From Cupriavidus necator N-1 (lineage in GTDB: Bacteria > Pseudomonadota > Gammaproteobacteria > Burkholderiales > Burkholderiaceae), in assembly GCF_000219215.1 (NCBI RefSeq), contig NC_015726.1, positions 3,472,001 to 3,536,000 of the forward strand: DNA of 64,000 bases, written 5' to 3'. Below the pieces are notes generated by a model that saw only the letters and a program-made list of their open reading frames with translations, was not told where the DNA came from and made no database searches. The position numbers and the translations under genes were made by a program. Shown in pieces: positions 49,001 through 59,147 of this stretch. How positions within the stretch are numbered: position 1 is the first letter of the stretch; every line of letters begins with the position of its first letter.

Positions 49001-50804
49001 TCTTGGCGATGTCCTTGAAGTCCAGCACCGGCTGGGACACTTCGAGGCGCATCGGCGGGTTGATGTTGTTCAGCTCCAGCAGGTTCGGCTTCGGCCCGAT
49101 GAACGACACCAGCGACATCACCATGTTCTCGCGGATCGGGTCGATCGGCGGGTTGGTCACCTGGGCGAACAGCTGCTTGAAGTAGTGGTACAGCGTCTTG
49201 TTCTTGGACGACAGCACCGCCAGCGGGCTGTCATTGCCCATCGAGCCGGTGGCTTCTTCACCTGCCAGCGCCATCGGCGCCATCAGGAACTTGACGTCTT
49301 CCTGGGTGTAGCCGAAGGCCTGCTGGCGGTCCAGCAGCTTGGCCACCGGCTTCTTCTCGGCGGCAACGTCTTCCGGCTTGGCGTCGAGCTCGTCGAGCTT
49401 GATGCGCACGGCGTCGATCCAGCTCTTGTACGGCTTGGCGTTGGCCAGGTTGTCCTTGAGTTCCTTGTCGTCGATGATGCGGCCCTGTTCCATGTCGATC
49501 AGGAACATCTTGCCCGGCTGCAGGCGCCACTTCTCAACGATGCGCGACTCCGGGAACGGCAGCACGCCGGCTTCCGAGGCCAGCACCACGATGTCGTCCT
49601 CGGTCACGTAGAAACGTGCCGGGCGCAGGCCGTTGCGGTCCAGCGTGGCGCCGATCTGGCGGCCATCGGTGAAGCAGATCGCGGCCGGGCCGTCCCACGG
49701 CTCCATCATGGCGGCGTGGTACTCGTAGAAGGCGCGACGGTTGTCGTCCATCAGCGTGTGCTGTTCCCAGGCTTCCGGGATCATCATCATCATCGCGTGG
49801 ACGAGCGGGTAGCCGGCCATCGTCAGCAGTTCGAGGCAGTTGTCGAACGATGCGGTGTCGGACTGGCCCGGGTAGATCAGCGGCCACAGCTTGGGCAGGT
49901 CGTCGCCCAGCACCGGCGACGAGATCGCGCCGGTACGTGCGTTGATCCAGTTGACGTTGCCCTTGACCGTGTTGATTTCGCCGTTGTGGGCGACCATGCG
50001 GTACGGGTGGGCCAGTTCCCAGGCCGGGAAGGTGTTGGTCGAGAAGCGCTGGTGCACCAGGGCCAGGGCCGAGACGGCGCGCTGGTCCAGCAGGTCCAGG
50101 TAGTACTCGCCGACCTGGTTGGCCAGCAGCAGGCCCTTGTACACCACGGTACGGGCCGACATCGACGGCACGAAGTATTCCTTGCCGTGCTTGAGCTTGA
50201 GCGCCTGGATGGCGTGGCTGGCGGTCTTGCGGATAACGTAGAGCTTACGTTCCAGCGCGTCCGTGGTCATGATGTCGCGGCCGCGCCCGATGAAGATCTG
50301 GCGGATCACCGGCTCGGTGGTGCGCACCGTCGGCGACATCGGCATCTTGGCGTCGACCGGCACGTCGCGCCAGCCCAGCACGACCTGGCCTTCCAGGCGG
50401 ACCGTGCGCTCCAGTTCCTGCTCGCAGGCCAGGCGCGAGGCGTGTTCCTTCGGCAGGAAGATCATGCCCACGCCGTATTCGCCGGCGGGCGGCAGGCTCA
50501 CGCCCTGCGCGGCCATTTCGTCGCGGTAGAACTGGTCCGGGATCTGGATCAGGATACCGGCACCGTCGCCCATCAGCGCATCGGCGCCGACCGCACCCCG
50601 GTGGTCCAGGTTCTCCAGGATCTTCAGGCCCTGCGAGATGATCTCGTGGGACTTCTTGCCCTTGATGTGCGCGACCATGCCGACGCCGCAGGCGTCATGC
50701 TCGTTGCTGGGATCGTACATGCCCTGCGCTTGCGGGCGCAGGTCAATGGCGTGGGAAGACTCGCTGGTCTGCGCTTGGGCCGAAAGATTTTTCGTTTGGT
50801 CCAC
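46011..50804 (-). CDS. gltB: glutamate synthase (NADPH) large subunit
   Basis: This 1,597-residue protein starts with a propeptide of 38 residues before the glutaminase nucleophile Cys39 (NEHDACGVG), which must be exposed by processing. Then come the amidotransferase domain, the FMN-binding synthase domain ([32 protein letters not shown]), the 3Fe-4S cysteines ([15 protein letters not shown]) and the C-terminal beta-helix domain ([21 protein letters not shown]). It converts 2-oxoglutarate and glutamine to two glutamates. Confidence 0.97.
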   Translation of the reverse strand: MDQTKNLSAQAQTSESSHAIDLRPQAQGMYDPSNEHDACGVGMVAHIKGKKSHEIISQGLKILENLDHRGAVGADALMGDGAGILIQIPDQFYRDEMAAQGVSLPPAGEYGVGMIFLPKEHASRLACEQELERTVRLEGQVVLGWRDVPVDAKMPMSPTVRTTEPVIRQIFIGRGRDIMTTDALERKLYVIRKTASHAIQALKLKHGKEYFVPSMSARTVVYKGLLLANQVGEYYLDLLDQRAVSALALVHQRFSTNTFPAWELAHPYRMVAHNGEINTVKGNVNWINARTGAISSPVLGDDLPKLWPLIYPGQSDTASFDNCLELLTMAGYPLVHAMMMMIPEAWEQHTLMDDNRRAFYEYHAAMMEPWDGPAAICFTDGRQIGATLDRNGLRPARFYVTEDDIVVLASEAGVLPFPESRIVEKWRLQPGKMFLIDMEQGRIIDDKELKDNLANAKPYKSWIDAVRIKLDELDAKPEDVAAEKKPVAKLLDRQQAFGYTQEDVKFLMAPMALAGEEATGSMGNDSPLAVLSSKNKTLYHYFKQLFAQVTNPPIDPIRENMVMSLVSFIGPKPNLLELNNINPPMRLEVSQPVLDFKDIAKIRNIEHYTGGKFRSYELNICYPKTWGKEGIEARLASLCAEAVDAVRSGFNILIVSDRRVDAEHVAIPALLATSAIHHHLVEKGLRTSTGLVVETGTAREVHHFALLAGYGAEAVHPYLAMETLAEMAQGLSGDLSPEKAVKNFVKAIGKGLFKVMSKMGISTYMSYTGAQIFEAIGLSRELVQKYFHGTPSNVEGIGIFEVAEEALRLHRDAFGDNPVLESMLDAGGEYAFRIRGEEHMWTPDSVAKLQHSVRADDGKGAYQTYKEYANIINDQSKRHMTLRGLFEFKVDPAKAIPLEEVESAKEIVKRFATGAMSLGSISTEAHTTLALAMNRIGGKSNTGEGGEDEKRYRNELRGIPIKQGDTLKGLLGDGVIENDLELRDGDSLRSKIKQVASGRFGVTAEYLASADQIQIKMAQGAKPGEGGQLPGHKVSDYIGKLRYSVPGVGLISPPPHHDIYSIEDLAQLIHDLKNVNPSSDISVKLVSEVGVGTVAAGVSKAKADHVVIAGHDGGTGASPWSSIKHAGTPWELGLAETQQTLLLNGLRNRIRVQADGQMKTGRDVVIGALLGADEFGFATAPLVAEGCIMMRKCHLNTCPVGVATQDPQLRKKFQGKPEHVVNFFFFVAEEAREIMAQLGIRKFDELIGRADLLDTKPGIEHWKARGLDFSRIFHQVSLGADVPLYHTDVQDHGLSAEAGKALDHVLIAKARPAIEKGERVSFIQPVKNVNRTVGAMLSGVVAKQHGHEGLPDDTIHIQLQGTAGQSFGAFLAHGITLDLVGDGNDYVGKGLSGGRVIVRAPHEFRGDPTRNIIVGNTVLYGAIAGEAFFNGVAGERFAVRNSGAVAVVEGTGDHGCEYMTGGTVVVLGGTGRNFAAGMSGGVAYVYDEDGLFDKRCNTSMVALEAVLASADQEKGQPQASWHKVDGKRVLDEVILRNLIEQHFRYTGSERAKALLADWTTARRKFVKVFPTEYKRALGEMYAKEQAARDSDREAIAA

Positions 50805-51018
50805 GGGCTGAATTCCGGTGAAGGCTGCGCGAACTGGCTGGGCGTACCGGAACGGGGACCGCGCGCTTTCTCGTTTTCTTTATTCCTCCACCCAAACCGG
50901 AAACCGGCGGGACGGAAAATGGGGACGAAGCTGTCAGCGGGCCGCAGCGGCGTACACGAGCGTGACGCGCCGCACAATGACTGTGGGTGGAGCAACTATA
51001 TGGGAATCGCGTTCGTCT

Positions 51019-51103
51019 CGCAAAATTTTTAAATGGGGTCAGATCACATTAAGTTACGCACCATTTCCGTGATCCATTTAAATAGGGACATATTAATTTT
51101 GCG
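51019..51103. repeat. repeats at the 3' end of the RAYT transposase gene
   Basis: Two imperfect direct repeats read on the minus strand as TTAATATG-TCCC-TATTTAAAT (with the RAYT stop) and TTAATGTG-ATCTGACCCC-ATTTAAAA. A 9-bp inverted repeat CGCAAAATT / AATTTTGCG bounds the segment and overlaps the stop codon. I associate such GGGTCAGA / GGGACA motifs with RAYT-type transposase genes in proteobacteria. Confidence 0.6.
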
Positions 51104-51818
51104 GCGATTCTGACTCATTCGATGATGCGGCTTGCACCTTTTTGGGGCGTCCTTTCGGCAACGGCTGCACGCGCCGCGTTGCATGCCGCTCCAATTGGGC
51201 CAGGAACGCTTCGTCGCCAAGCGGCCAGCCGCTATGGGCATGGCCGCGCAGTGTCTCCAGAGTTTTGCCCGACAGGCCCTCGGCGGTCAGCATCCGGTAG
51301 TTCGACTGCCGCTCGAACGGCGTATTGCCCAGCTCCCAGTACGCGGAGTGGTCGCTCACAAACGGGCTGGCCTCGATGCCGGCGTGATGGTGGTAACTGC
51401 TCCAGCGATCGGCCTCGGGGGTGGTCACCTCGCCCGCGCGCAGCGCGTTACCCTCGACATAGAGCATCGCCGGCAGCATCCACCGGGCGGGGTCGAACAC
51501 CGCGGAACGGAAGCGCCCTTCCCACAGCGTGCCGGTGCGGCTGGCCACCCGGTTGAAGTAGCGCGCATAGCGCCGCCCCACCGCCTGCATGGTCAGGCTC
51601 AGCGAGTCTGCCTCCTTGGGCGTGGCCACCAGGTGCACGTGGTTGGGCCGCAGCGCGTAGGCGTGGATGGCAAGGTCATGCTCGCGCGCGGCCATGCGCA
51701 GGCAGTCGAGGTAGTGCAGGTAGTCGTCCGGCCCCAGGAACACGGGCTGGCGGTTGTTGCCGCGCTGCAACACCAGGGCGGGAAGACCGGCGGGGGAAAA
51801 GCGGGGAAGGCGTGCCAT
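51093..51818 (-). CDS. REP-associated tyrosine transposase (RAYT, Y1/HUH family)
   Basis: This 241-residue protein has the HUH pair at His60/His62 (RPNHVHLV), the domain opening LPALVLQRGNNRQPVFLGPDDYLHYLDCL, and the candidate catalytic tyrosine in RRYARYFNR (Tyr84 or Tyr87) before TLWEGRFRS. The C-terminus is basic and polar. RAYTs are domesticated single-copy relatives of IS200 transposases that act on REP hairpins. It appears intact. It lies between gltB and dgt. Confidence 0.9.
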   Translation of the reverse strand: MARLPRFSPAGLPALVLQRGNNRQPVFLGPDDYLHYLDCLRMAAREHDLAIHAYALRPNHVHLVATPKEADSLSLTMQAVGRRYARYFNRVASRTGTLWEGRFRSAVFDPARWMLPAMLYVEGNALRAGEVTTPEADRWSSYHHHAGIEASPFVSDHSAYWELGNTPFERQSNYRMLTAEGLSGKTLETLRGHAHSGWPLGDEAFLAQLERHATRRVQPLPKGRPKKVQAASSNESESPQN

Positions 51819-51919
51819 GACAGGTCATGCGAGCATTGATGCCCGCATGATAGCCTGATCCGTCCCCACTTATGCGGCAGGCTGGCGCGCCGATCGGAGG
51901 GCCAGCCCGAACGCGGCCG

Positions 51920-53056
51920 TCAGTTGCCTTCGCTGACGGCGAAGATGCGGCGGTGCTCGCGGATCGCGTAGCGGTCGGTCATGCCCGCGATGTAGTGGGC
52001 AATCAGCCGCGACTGGTCGCCCCCATGGCTGGCCTGGTACTGCGGCGGCAGCAGGCGCGGGTCGGACATGAAGGCCTGGAACAGGTCACCGACAATGCGC
52101 TGCGCCTTGGCCGACATGCGCATCACCAGATAGTGCCGGTACAGGTGCCGGAACAGGAAGCGCTTGAGTTCGGCCGCTTCTTCATGCATCTGCGGGCTGA
52201 AGCCGACCAGCGGGCCGGCGGCGCGCACCGCGTCGATATTGCGCGGGTTGGCCGCGGCGATATTGCGGCTGGTGGTCTCGATCAGGTCGACGATCAGCGT
52301 ATTGATCATGCGCCGGACCGTCTCGTTGATGGCGCGCCGGCCGTTGACGGCGGGGAAGACAGCGGCCACCTCGGCGCGGTGGCGGGCCCACATCGGCACC
52401 TCGTCCAGCTGCTCCAGCGTCAGCAGCCCCGAGCGCAGGCCGTCGTCGATATCGTGGTTGTTGTAGGCGATCTCGTCGGCCAAGTTGGCCAGCTGCGCCT
52501 CCAGCGACGGCTGCGTGCCCTCCAGGAAGCGCCGGCCCAGCTCGCCCAGCGCCGAGGCATTGACCCGCGAGCAATGCTTGAGGATGCCCTCGCGCGTCTC
52601 GAAGGTCAGGTTCAGCCCGTTGAAGCCGCCGTAGCGCTCTTCCAGCTCGTCCACCACCAGCAGGCTCTGCAGGTTGTGCTCGAAGCCGCCATGGTTCTTC
52701 ATGCAGGTATTGAGCGCATCCTGCCCAGCGTGGCCGAAGGGGGTGTGCCCCAGGTCGTGCGCCAGCGAGATCGCCTCGACCAGGTCTTCATTGAGGCGCA
52801 GGTTGCGCGCGATCGAGCGGGCGATTTGCGCCACCTCCAGGCTGTGGGTCAGCCGGGTGCGGAACAGGTCCCCTTCATGGTTGACGAAGACCTGGGTCTT
52901 GTACTCGAGCCGCCGGAACGCCGTGCTGTGGATGACCCGGTCGCGGTCGCGCTGGAATTCGCTGCGCGACAGCGATGCGGGTTCGGCATGCACCCGCCCG
53001 CGCGTCTGCGCAGAGCGGGCGGCGTAAGGGGCGAGATGGCTTTCAAAGTCGGTCAT
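51920..53056 (-). CDS. dgt: deoxyguanosinetriphosphate triphosphohydrolase-like protein (HD superfamily)
   Basis: This 378-residue protein carries the HD-domain metal ligands in [12 protein letters not shown] and [14 protein letters not shown], then [13 protein letters not shown]. It hydrolyses dNTPs to nucleosides and triphosphate. It lies 48 bp downstream of aroB, in the conserved order aroK-aroB-dgt. Confidence 0.94.
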   Translation of the reverse strand: MTDFESHLAPYAARSAQTRGRVHAEPASLSRSEFQRDRDRVIHSTAFRRLEYKTQVFVNHEGDLFRTRLTHSLEVAQIARSIARNLRLNEDLVEAISLAHDLGHTPFGHAGQDALNTCMKNHGGFEHNLQSLLVVDELEERYGGFNGLNLTFETREGILKHCSRVNASALGELGRRFLEGTQPSLEAQLANLADEIAYNNHDIDDGLRSGLLTLEQLDEVPMWARHRAEVAAVFPAVNGRRAINETVRRMINTLIVDLIETTSRNIAAANPRNIDAVRAAGPLVGFSPQMHEEAAELKRFLFRHLYRHYLVMRMSAKAQRIVGDLFQAFMSDPRLLPPQYQASHGGDQSRLIAHYIAGMTDRYAIREHRRIFAVSEGN

Positions 53057-53104
53057 GCGGCGCGTCCGGTGGCTGGGGCGGGGTGGCGAGGCATAACCGA
53101 TCGG

Positions 53105-54211
53105 TCAGGCGACCGGGGCCTCGGTGGGAGGTTTGAGCACGGCGTGCGCGAGCGTGGCGCGCAGGTCAGCGTCCGGCACGGTGGTGATGAACGCTTCGCC
53201 GAGCTGCTTCAGCAGGATGAACTTGATGCTGCCCGCCTCGGCCTTCTTGTCGACCTTCATCAATTCGATATAGCGGTCGGCACCGAGTTCCGGCGCCACC
53301 ACGGGCAGGTTGGCGGCCTGCGTCAGCTCGCGGATGCGGGCGCGGGTTTCAGTGTCGATAAAGCCCAGCCGGTGCGACAGGTCGGCGGCCATCACCATGC
53401 CGCAGCCGACGGCCTCGCCGTGCAGCCAGGCGCCGTAGCCCATGCCGGCCTCGATCGCATGGCCGAAGGTGTGGCCGAAATTGAGGATGGCGCGCAGGCC
53501 GCCCTCGCGCTCGTCCTGGGCCACTACGCCGGCCTTGATCTCGCAGGAGCGCTGCACGGCGAGCGCCATCAGGTCCGGGTCGCAGGCATTCAGCGGCTTG
53601 ATGTTGCGCTCGATCCAACCGAAGTACTCGGCATCGGCGATCGCGCCGTGCTTGATGACCTCGGCCATGCCGGCGGCCAGCTCGCGCGGGGGCAGCGTGC
53701 GCAGCGTGTCGATGTCGGCGATCACCGCGTTGGGCTGGTGGAACGCGCCGATCATGTTCTTGCCCAGCGGGTGGTTGATGCCGGTCTTGCCGCCCACCGA
53801 CGAATCCACCTGCGCCAGCAGCGTGGTCGGCATCTGGATAAAGGGCACGCCGCGCATGTAGCAGGCGGCGGCAAACCCGGTCATGTCGCCCACCACGCCG
53901 CCGCCCAGCGCGACCAGCGTGGTCTTGCGGTCGGCGCCGGCCTGCAGCAGCGCGTCGAAGATCCGGTTCAGCGTTTCCCAGTGCTTGAAGGCTTCGCCGT
54001 CGGGCAGCGTCACGGTGCGCACGGTCTTGCCGAGCGCGGCCAGCGCAGCCTCGACGCGCGCCGCGTAGAGCGGGCCGACGGTTTCGTTGGTGACGATGAC
54101 GGCGTGCTGGCCGCGCACATGCGGGCGCAGCAGTTCGGCGTTGTCCAGCAGGCCGGTACCGATATGGATGGGGTAGCTGCGCTCGCCCAGGTCGACTTCA
54201 AGCGTAATCAT
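53105..54211 (-). CDS. aroB: 3-dehydroquinate synthase
   Basis: This 368-residue protein has the NAD- and metal-site motifs GDGEAFK-like [57 protein letters not shown] and [10 protein letters not shown]. It catalyses step 2 of the shikimate pathway and overlaps aroK by ATGA. Confidence 0.97.
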   Translation of the reverse strand: MITLEVDLGERSYPIHIGTGLLDNAELLRPHVRGQHAVIVTNETVGPLYAARVEAALAALGKTVRTVTLPDGEAFKHWETLNRIFDALLQAGADRKTTLVALGGGVVGDMTGFAAACYMRGVPFIQMPTTLLAQVDSSVGGKTGINHPLGKNMIGAFHQPNAVIADIDTLRTLPPRELAAGMAEVIKHGAIADAEYFGWIERNIKPLNACDPDLMALAVQRSCEIKAGVVAQDEREGGLRAILNFGHTFGHAIEAGMGYGAWLHGEAVGCGMVMAADLSHRLGFIDTETRARIRELTQAANLPVVAPELGADRYIELMKVDKKAEAGSIKFILLKQLGEAFITTVPDADLRATLAHAVLKPPTEAPVA

Positions 54212-54948
54212 GGATTGGGGTCCTGCGCCGGCGGCTCCGACGCTTCCTGCGGCGCGGAGGCCGGCTGCGGGGGATCGATCGGGAAACCGGCCATTTCAAG
54301 TTGCATCAACACCATATTAGCAAGCTGCGCCACCGAGGGCTTGCCGGTTTCGATGATGAAGTCCGCGACCTCGCGGTAAAGCGGGTCGCGCTCGGCATAG
54401 AGCGCCTCGAGCTTGCCCTTGGGGTCCTCGGTCTGCAGCAGCGGGCGGTTGCGGTCGTGGCGGGTGCGCAGCCACAGGTCGTGCGGGCTGGCGCGCAGGT
54501 ATACGACCGTGCCGCGGGCCTTCAGCACCTCGCGGTTCTCGGCGCGCAGCACGGCGCCGCCGCCGGTGGCCAGCACGATGCCCTGGCGCGCGGCCAGCTC
54601 GCGGATCATTGCGGCCTCGCGGTCGCGGAAGCCGGCTTCGCCCTCGACTTCGAAGATCACCGGGATGCGCACACCGCAGTGCGCTTCCAGTTCATGGTCG
54701 GAATCGAAAAACGGATAGTGCAGGCGCCGCGCCACCGTGCGGCCAACGGTGGTCTTGCCGGCGCCCATCAGGCCGACGAAAAAGAGGTTGGGTCGATCGG
54801 ATTCCGGTCGCTCGGAGTCGGATCGATCGGCGTCGCGCCGATCCTGGGCCTGGCGCTGTGCCGCCGGGCCTGTCGCTGAGGCTGTCACTGGACTGTCGTT
54901 CGGGAGCGTGGCATGTGGGCCGTCCTCCCCGGTTGGGAACTGCATCAT
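54208..54948 (-). CDS. aroK: shikimate kinase with an Asp/Arg/Ser-rich N-terminal extension
   Basis: The start is at [10 protein letters not shown] (246 aa) after an AAGAAG site; a typical shikimate kinase is about 175 residues. The kinase domain begins [23 protein letters not shown], continues with [17 protein letters not shown] and [10 protein letters not shown]. Before it lie about 50 residues with a repetitive [16 protein letters not shown] stretch, encoded by short GATCGG/GGATCGATCGG-like repeats. After it is a Pro/Ala/Glu tail. The extension is probably disordered. The gene is separated from pilQ by a terminator, so it has its own promoter. Confidence 0.93.
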   Translation of the reverse strand: MMQFPTGEDGPHATLPNDSPVTASATGPAAQRQAQDRRDADRSDSERPESDRPNLFFVGLMGAGKTTVGRTVARRLHYPFFDSDHELEAHCGVRIPVIFEVEGEAGFRDREAAMIRELAARQGIVLATGGGAVLRAENREVLKARGTVVYLRASPHDLWLRTRHDRNRPLLQTEDPKGKLEALYAERDPLYREVADFIIETGKPSVAQLANMVLMQLEMAGFPIDPPQPASAPQEASEPPAQDPNP

Positions 54949-55042
54949 CTTCTTATGTTGTGGCGCGGCCGGCAAGTGGCGAATGCGGCATGGCCCACAT
55001 GGCTGGCTCGTCCCAGGGCCGCCTCCGGGCCTCCCGCGACGC

Positions 55043-55073
55043 GCAAAAAAAGGCCGCATCCCTCGATGCGGCC
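55043..55073 (-). terminator. intrinsic terminator of the pil operon
   Basis: On the minus strand GGCCGCATC, GAGG, GATGCGGCC is followed by TTTTTTT. It lies 41 bp past the pilQ stop. Confidence 0.93.
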
Positions 55074-55113
55074 TGCCAGTCTACTGTATCCGGCGCCTCC
55101 GGACGCCATGTCC

Positions 55114-57252
55114 CTACCTGAGCGACACGCTCTCGTTCAGGATGCGCGGGGTCAGGAACACCAGCAGCTCGGTGCGGTTGCGCACCTTGGCGTTGCTCTT
55201 GAACAGGTTGCCCAGCACCGGGATATCGCCCAGCAGCGGCACCTTGTCGGTGTCGTTGGACTCGGTCTGGGTGTAGATGCCGCCGATCACCACCGTGCCG
55301 CCGTTCTCCACCAGCACCTGGGTCTGCACGTGCTTGGTGTCGATGGCAAAGCCCGAGGTGGTCTGGATGCCCACGCTGTCCTTGTTCACGTCCACATCGA
55401 GCAGCACATTGCCTTCGGGCGTGATCTGCGGCGTCACTTCCAGCTTCAGGTTGGCCTTGCGGAACTGCACCGAGGTCGCGCCACTGGAGGTCGCCGCCTG
55501 GTACGGCAGCTCGGTACCCTGCTCGATCAGCGCCTTGATGTTGTTGGCCGTGACCACGCGCGGGCTGGAGATGATCTTGCCCTTGCCGTCCGCTTCCAGT
55601 GCCGACAGCTCCAGCGCCAGGAAACGCGTGGCGGCGCTGTTGAACAGGCTCACCGCGATATTGGCCGGGTTGGTGCCGTTGATGGCGCCTGCCGGCAGGC
55701 TCAGGAACGGGCCGTTGTCCGAGGTGGAGCCCGGCAGCACGTTGTTGTAGGTGTTGCCGACCTTGGCGTTGTTGTACTGCCCGGCAAAGCCCAGCTTCAC
55801 GCCCAGGTTGCGGCTGAAGGTATCGGTGGCCTCGACGATACGCGCCTCGATGATCACCTGGCGCACCGGGATGTCGATCTTGCCGATGAAGTTCTGCACC
55901 TCCTCCAGCTTGGTGGCGATATCCGAGACGAAGAGCTGGTTGGTGCGCGCATCGGCCGTCAGCGAACCGCGCTTGGACAGCATGCGCGTGCTGGCGCCCG
56001 CCGCCCCTGCCACGCCAATGGGCGCCGCCGCAGCAGCACCGCCGCCCGCCCCCAGGCCCAGCAGCATCTTGCGCACGTCTTCGGCACGCTGGTAGTTGAG
56101 CTGGAACACCTGGCTGCGGATCGGCTCCAGGTCACTGATCTGCTGCTGCGACTCCAGCTCCAGCTTCTCCTTGGTCTGCAGCTCCGCCTTGGGCGCTACC
56201 CACAGCACATTGCCGTTGCGGCGCGAGGCCAGGCCCTTGGCATCCATCACGATCTGCAGCGCCTGGTCCCACGGCACGTCCTTCAGGCGCAACGTGATGT
56301 TGCCCTGCACGCTTTCGCTGGTGATGATGTTCAGGTTGGTGAAATCGGCGAACACCTGCAGCAGCGAGCGGATGTCGATGTTCTGGAAGTTCAGCGACAG
56401 GCGCTCGCCGCGGTAGCCCGGGCCACTGATCAGCTTGGTCGGGTCTTCCTTGACCGGGCGCACCTCTACCACGAACTGGGTATCGGTCTGGTACGAGCTG
56501 TATTCCCAGTTGCCGCGCGGCTCGATCGTCAGGCGCGCGTTGCCGTTGGCGTCCGAGGCATGCATGCCCTGCACCGGCGTGCCGAAGTCGCTGACGTCGA
56601 AGCGACGCCGCAGGTTGTCTGGCAGCGTGGTGCCGAGGAAATCGACCACGACGTTCTTGCCCTGCTGCGCGATATTGATGCCCGAATCGCGCGAGGACAG
56701 GTCCACCACCACGCGCCCGGCGCCATCGGCACCGCGGCGGAAGTCGACATTGCGCACCGACGGCCGCGCCGCAGCGGCTGCAGGCGTCGCCGTCGCCGCC
56801 GGCGCAAACGTGGGCGCGGCGTTTTTGAGCGCCGGCGCCACGTTATCCAGCGCCACCACGAAGTAGTTGCCGCGCTGGTCGGTGCGATAGGTGGCGTTGC
56901 GCGTGAGGTCGAGGATCACGCGGGTACGGTCGCCGATCTGCACCACGTTGGCGGACTTGACCAGCTTGCCGCCGTAGTCGTACTGCGCGCGCCGGTTGGC
57001 AAAGCCGGTATCGAAGAAATCGATCGCGAGCCGTGCCGGGTTCTGCGTGGTGAAATCCGCCGGCTTCTGCGCCAGCGGCCGTTCGAGCTCGATCGTGAAC
57101 ACGGTCTGCTCCCCGACCATGCTGACGTCAACCGCCTTGATCCGGTTGCTCTGTGCCAGCGCGGCCGGCGCGGCAATCACCAGCAACAGCGCCAGCGCCA
57201 TCGTTGTCTTTGCGGCGCCCGCAAGCGCACGGTACCAGCGCGTAAGGGTCAT
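55114..57252 (-). CDS. pilQ: PilQ, type IV pilus secretin
   Basis: The start is at MTLTRWYRALAGAAKTTMALALL (712 aa), with a signal peptide ending AALA. AMIN-type domains (about 35-270) are followed by the secretin N-terminal region (LSLNFQNIDIRSLLQVFADFTNLNI) and the secretin core with VPLLGDIPVLGNLFKSN near the end. It forms the outer-membrane pore for the pilus and competence DNA uptake. It overlaps pilP by ATGA. Confidence 0.96.
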   Translation of the reverse strand: MTLTRWYRALAGAAKTTMALALLLVIAAPAALAQSNRIKAVDVSMVGEQTVFTIELERPLAQKPADFTTQNPARLAIDFFDTGFANRRAQYDYGGKLVKSANVVQIGDRTRVILDLTRNATYRTDQRGNYFVVALDNVAPALKNAAPTFAPAATATPAAAAARPSVRNVDFRRGADGAGRVVVDLSSRDSGINIAQQGKNVVVDFLGTTLPDNLRRRFDVSDFGTPVQGMHASDANGNARLTIEPRGNWEYSSYQTDTQFVVEVRPVKEDPTKLISGPGYRGERLSLNFQNIDIRSLLQVFADFTNLNIITSESVQGNITLRLKDVPWDQALQIVMDAKGLASRRNGNVLWVAPKAELQTKEKLELESQQQISDLEPIRSQVFQLNYQRAEDVRKMLLGLGAGGGAAAAAPIGVAGAAGASTRMLSKRGSLTADARTNQLFVSDIATKLEEVQNFIGKIDIPVRQVIIEARIVEATDTFSRNLGVKLGFAGQYNNAKVGNTYNNVLPGSTSDNGPFLSLPAGAINGTNPANIAVSLFNSAATRFLALELSALEADGKGKIISSPRVVTANNIKALIEQGTELPYQAATSSGATSVQFRKANLKLEVTPQITPEGNVLLDVDVNKDSVGIQTTSGFAIDTKHVQTQVLVENGGTVVIGGIYTQTESNDTDKVPLLGDIPVLGNLFKSNAKVRNRTELLVFLTPRILNESVSLR

Positions 57253-57800
57253 GCCGCCACCTCCAGCTTCAGGCTGGTCATTTTCTCTTTCCACTCTGAT
57301 ACCCCCTCCCGGACCAATTCGCGCAGCACGATCTCCTGATCGGTGATGCGGACCACCCGGCCATAGCTCTGGCCGAGATACTGACCCACCTTGACATGGT
57401 GGATCTTGTTATCAACCCGCACGATGCCGAAGGTCTCCCCGTGCTTCATCATCATCCCGAGCATCTTGAAGTTCTCGAGCGGGTAGTCCTCCAGCGGCTC
57501 GCGGCGCCGCCCGGCTTCGGGCGAATCCGCCAGCGTCTTGTTCAGCTCGCCGATCTTGGCCTGCGCGAACGGCTCGGGCGCCTTGGCCGCGGCGTACTCG
57601 CGCGGCACATAGGGCCGGGCGTCGGGCAGCGGCTCGGGCGGCTTGGCGCGCGCGCTGCGGGTGGCATCCATCCACTGGCGCAAGGCGTCTTCATCGCTGG
57701 CGCCGCAGGCTCCCAGCAGGCCGACGGCCAGCGCCGCCGCCGCGAACGTGCGTGGCGCCGTGGTCCAGGCGAGGCTGCGGGTACGCGCGGTGCGGCTCAT
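57249..57800 (-). CDS. pilP: PilP, inner-membrane lipoprotein of the type IV pilus
   Basis: This 183-residue protein starts MSRTARTRSLAW with a lipobox LLGACGA. The C-terminal beta domain has LENFKMLGMMMKHGETFGIVRVDNKIHHVKVGQYLGQSYGRVV, typical of PilP. It links the PilNO complex to PilQ. Confidence 0.94.
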   Translation of the reverse strand: MSRTARTRSLAWTTAPRTFAAAALAVGLLGACGASDEDALRQWMDATRSARAKPPEPLPDARPYVPREYAAAKAPEPFAQAKIGELNKTLADSPEAGRRREPLEDYPLENFKMLGMMMKHGETFGIVRVDNKIHHVKVGQYLGQSYGRVVRITDQEIVLRELVREGVSEWKEKMTSLKLEVAA

Positions 57801-58468
57801 TTGGCACCTCCTGCCTTGGCTGCCGCAGCGGTTGCCGCGGCCTTGCGCTGCGCGGCCTGCTCGTCCGGGTCGAGCGCGCGGTAGGCCATCGCCACCGCCT
57901 CCATCGACATCCCGCCATCCTTGGTATTGGCCAGCTGCAGGTTCTGCATCGAGACGATCCGCGACAGTGCCGCCACGTCGGCATTGAACTGCGCCACCTC
58001 GTGGTAGCGCCCGGTCACGCGCAGGTTCACCGGGATCTCGGCGAAGTAGGGCTTGATCACCGCCCCCTGCGGCTTGAACAGCTCGAACTGCAGCCCGCGT
58101 GCGACGCCGGCGTGGTTGACGTCGGCCAGCAGTGCATCCATTTCGGCCTTGTTGGGCAGCTGCCGCTCCAGCAGCGCCACGCGCTGCTCCACCTGCTTCT
58201 TCTGCTCGCGCAGCGCGTCCAGGTTGGCCACCTGCGCCACCTTGGACTGGTACGCCTGCTTCAGGCTTTCCTGCTCCTGGCGCTGGCGGTCGAGTTCGTC
58301 GAACCTGGCGCTCCAGTAGAACTGCCAGCCCAGCAGCAGCACCACGGCCGCGGCCAGCACCGCGAACAGCACGCGCGGCGCGGCCGGCCACGTCTCCGGT
58401 TCGCTCAGGTTGAGCCCGCGGAACTGGCCGGTCAGGTCGGCCAGGTTGATTTCAGTATTGAGCGCCAT
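57797..58468 (-). CDS. pilO: PilO, type IV pilus inner-membrane assembly protein
   Basis: This 223-residue protein has an N-terminal membrane helix (VLFAVLAAAVVLLLGWQFYW), a coiled-coil (LDRQRQEQESLKQAYQSKVAQ) and a periplasmic ferredoxin-like domain with PVNLRVTGRYHEVAQFNADVAALSRIV. It pairs with PilN and overlaps pilP by 4 bp. Confidence 0.94.
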   Translation of the reverse strand: MALNTEINLADLTGQFRGLNLSEPETWPAAPRVLFAVLAAAVVLLLGWQFYWSARFDELDRQRQEQESLKQAYQSKVAQVANLDALREQKKQVEQRVALLERQLPNKAEMDALLADVNHAGVARGLQFELFKPQGAVIKPYFAEIPVNLRVTGRYHEVAQFNADVAALSRIVSMQNLQLANTKDGGMSMEAVAMAYRALDPDEQAAQRKAAATAAAAKAGGAK

Positions 58469-58470
58469 GG

Positions 58471-59130
58471 TCAGGCCTTTCCGGCTGCGGGTGCGGGAAC
58501 TGGGGCGGCTGCGGGTGCGGAGGCGCCCGGCACGGCCTTCTTGCCGTCGGCCGCCGCTTCCGGCGCGCGATACGTGAAGCGCATCGAGAACTCGAACAAC
58601 CGGCGCTGCTCGCGCAGGTTGTTGGTCATGGTGACGGCCTTGGATTCGACCAGCTCGGCCTTGTCCAGCCAGGCCACCCCGCTCAGGTTGCGCAGCAGCT
58701 CGGAAATGCGCTCGTTGGACTGCGCCACGCCCGCGATGGTGAAGGCCTCGCCGGTCTGCTTCAGGCTGGTCAGGTAGACGCCTTCTGGCACCTGCCGCAC
58801 CAGTTCCTCAAGCAGCTGCACCGGGCGGTTGCGCTCGGTCTGCAGGCTTTCAACGGCCTTCTGGCGCTGCAGCAGCGCGTCGATGTCCTTCTTCAGGCTG
58901 TTGACCTCGCGGATCTGCCCGTCCAGCTTGGCGTTCTCAGCGCTCAATACCTGGTTGAGCGCGACCACCGAAGCGATGCGCCCGTCGATATAGTAGCCAC
59001 CCAGCAGCACCACGGCAGCGCCAGCCACTGCGGCGCCGGCCAGCATCGTATAGACCTTCTTGCGGCGTGCTGCCTTGCGGGCTTCGTGGTAAGGCAGCAG
59101 GTTGACCGAAGGCAGTGTGTTCGTAGACAT
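58471..59130 (-). CDS. pilN: PilN, type IV pilus inner-membrane assembly protein
   Basis: This 219-residue protein has the cytoplasmic PilM-binding motif SVNLLPYHEARK near the start, one membrane helix (MLAGAAVAGAAVVLLGGYYI), a coiled coil, and the periplasmic fold with VYLTSLKQTGEAFTIAGVAQSNERIS. The INLLPY-like motif inserts into a groove of PilM. Confidence 0.95.
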   Translation of the reverse strand: MSTNTLPSVNLLPYHEARKAARRKKVYTMLAGAAVAGAAVVLLGGYYIDGRIASVVALNQVLSAENAKLDGQIREVNSLKKDIDALLQRQKAVESLQTERNRPVQLLEELVRQVPEGVYLTSLKQTGEAFTIAGVAQSNERISELLRNLSGVAWLDKAELVESKAVTMTNNLREQRRLFEFSMRFTYRAPEAAADGKKAVPGASAPAAAPVPAPAAGKA

Positions 59131-59147
59131 CTGATGCCTCCGGTGCG

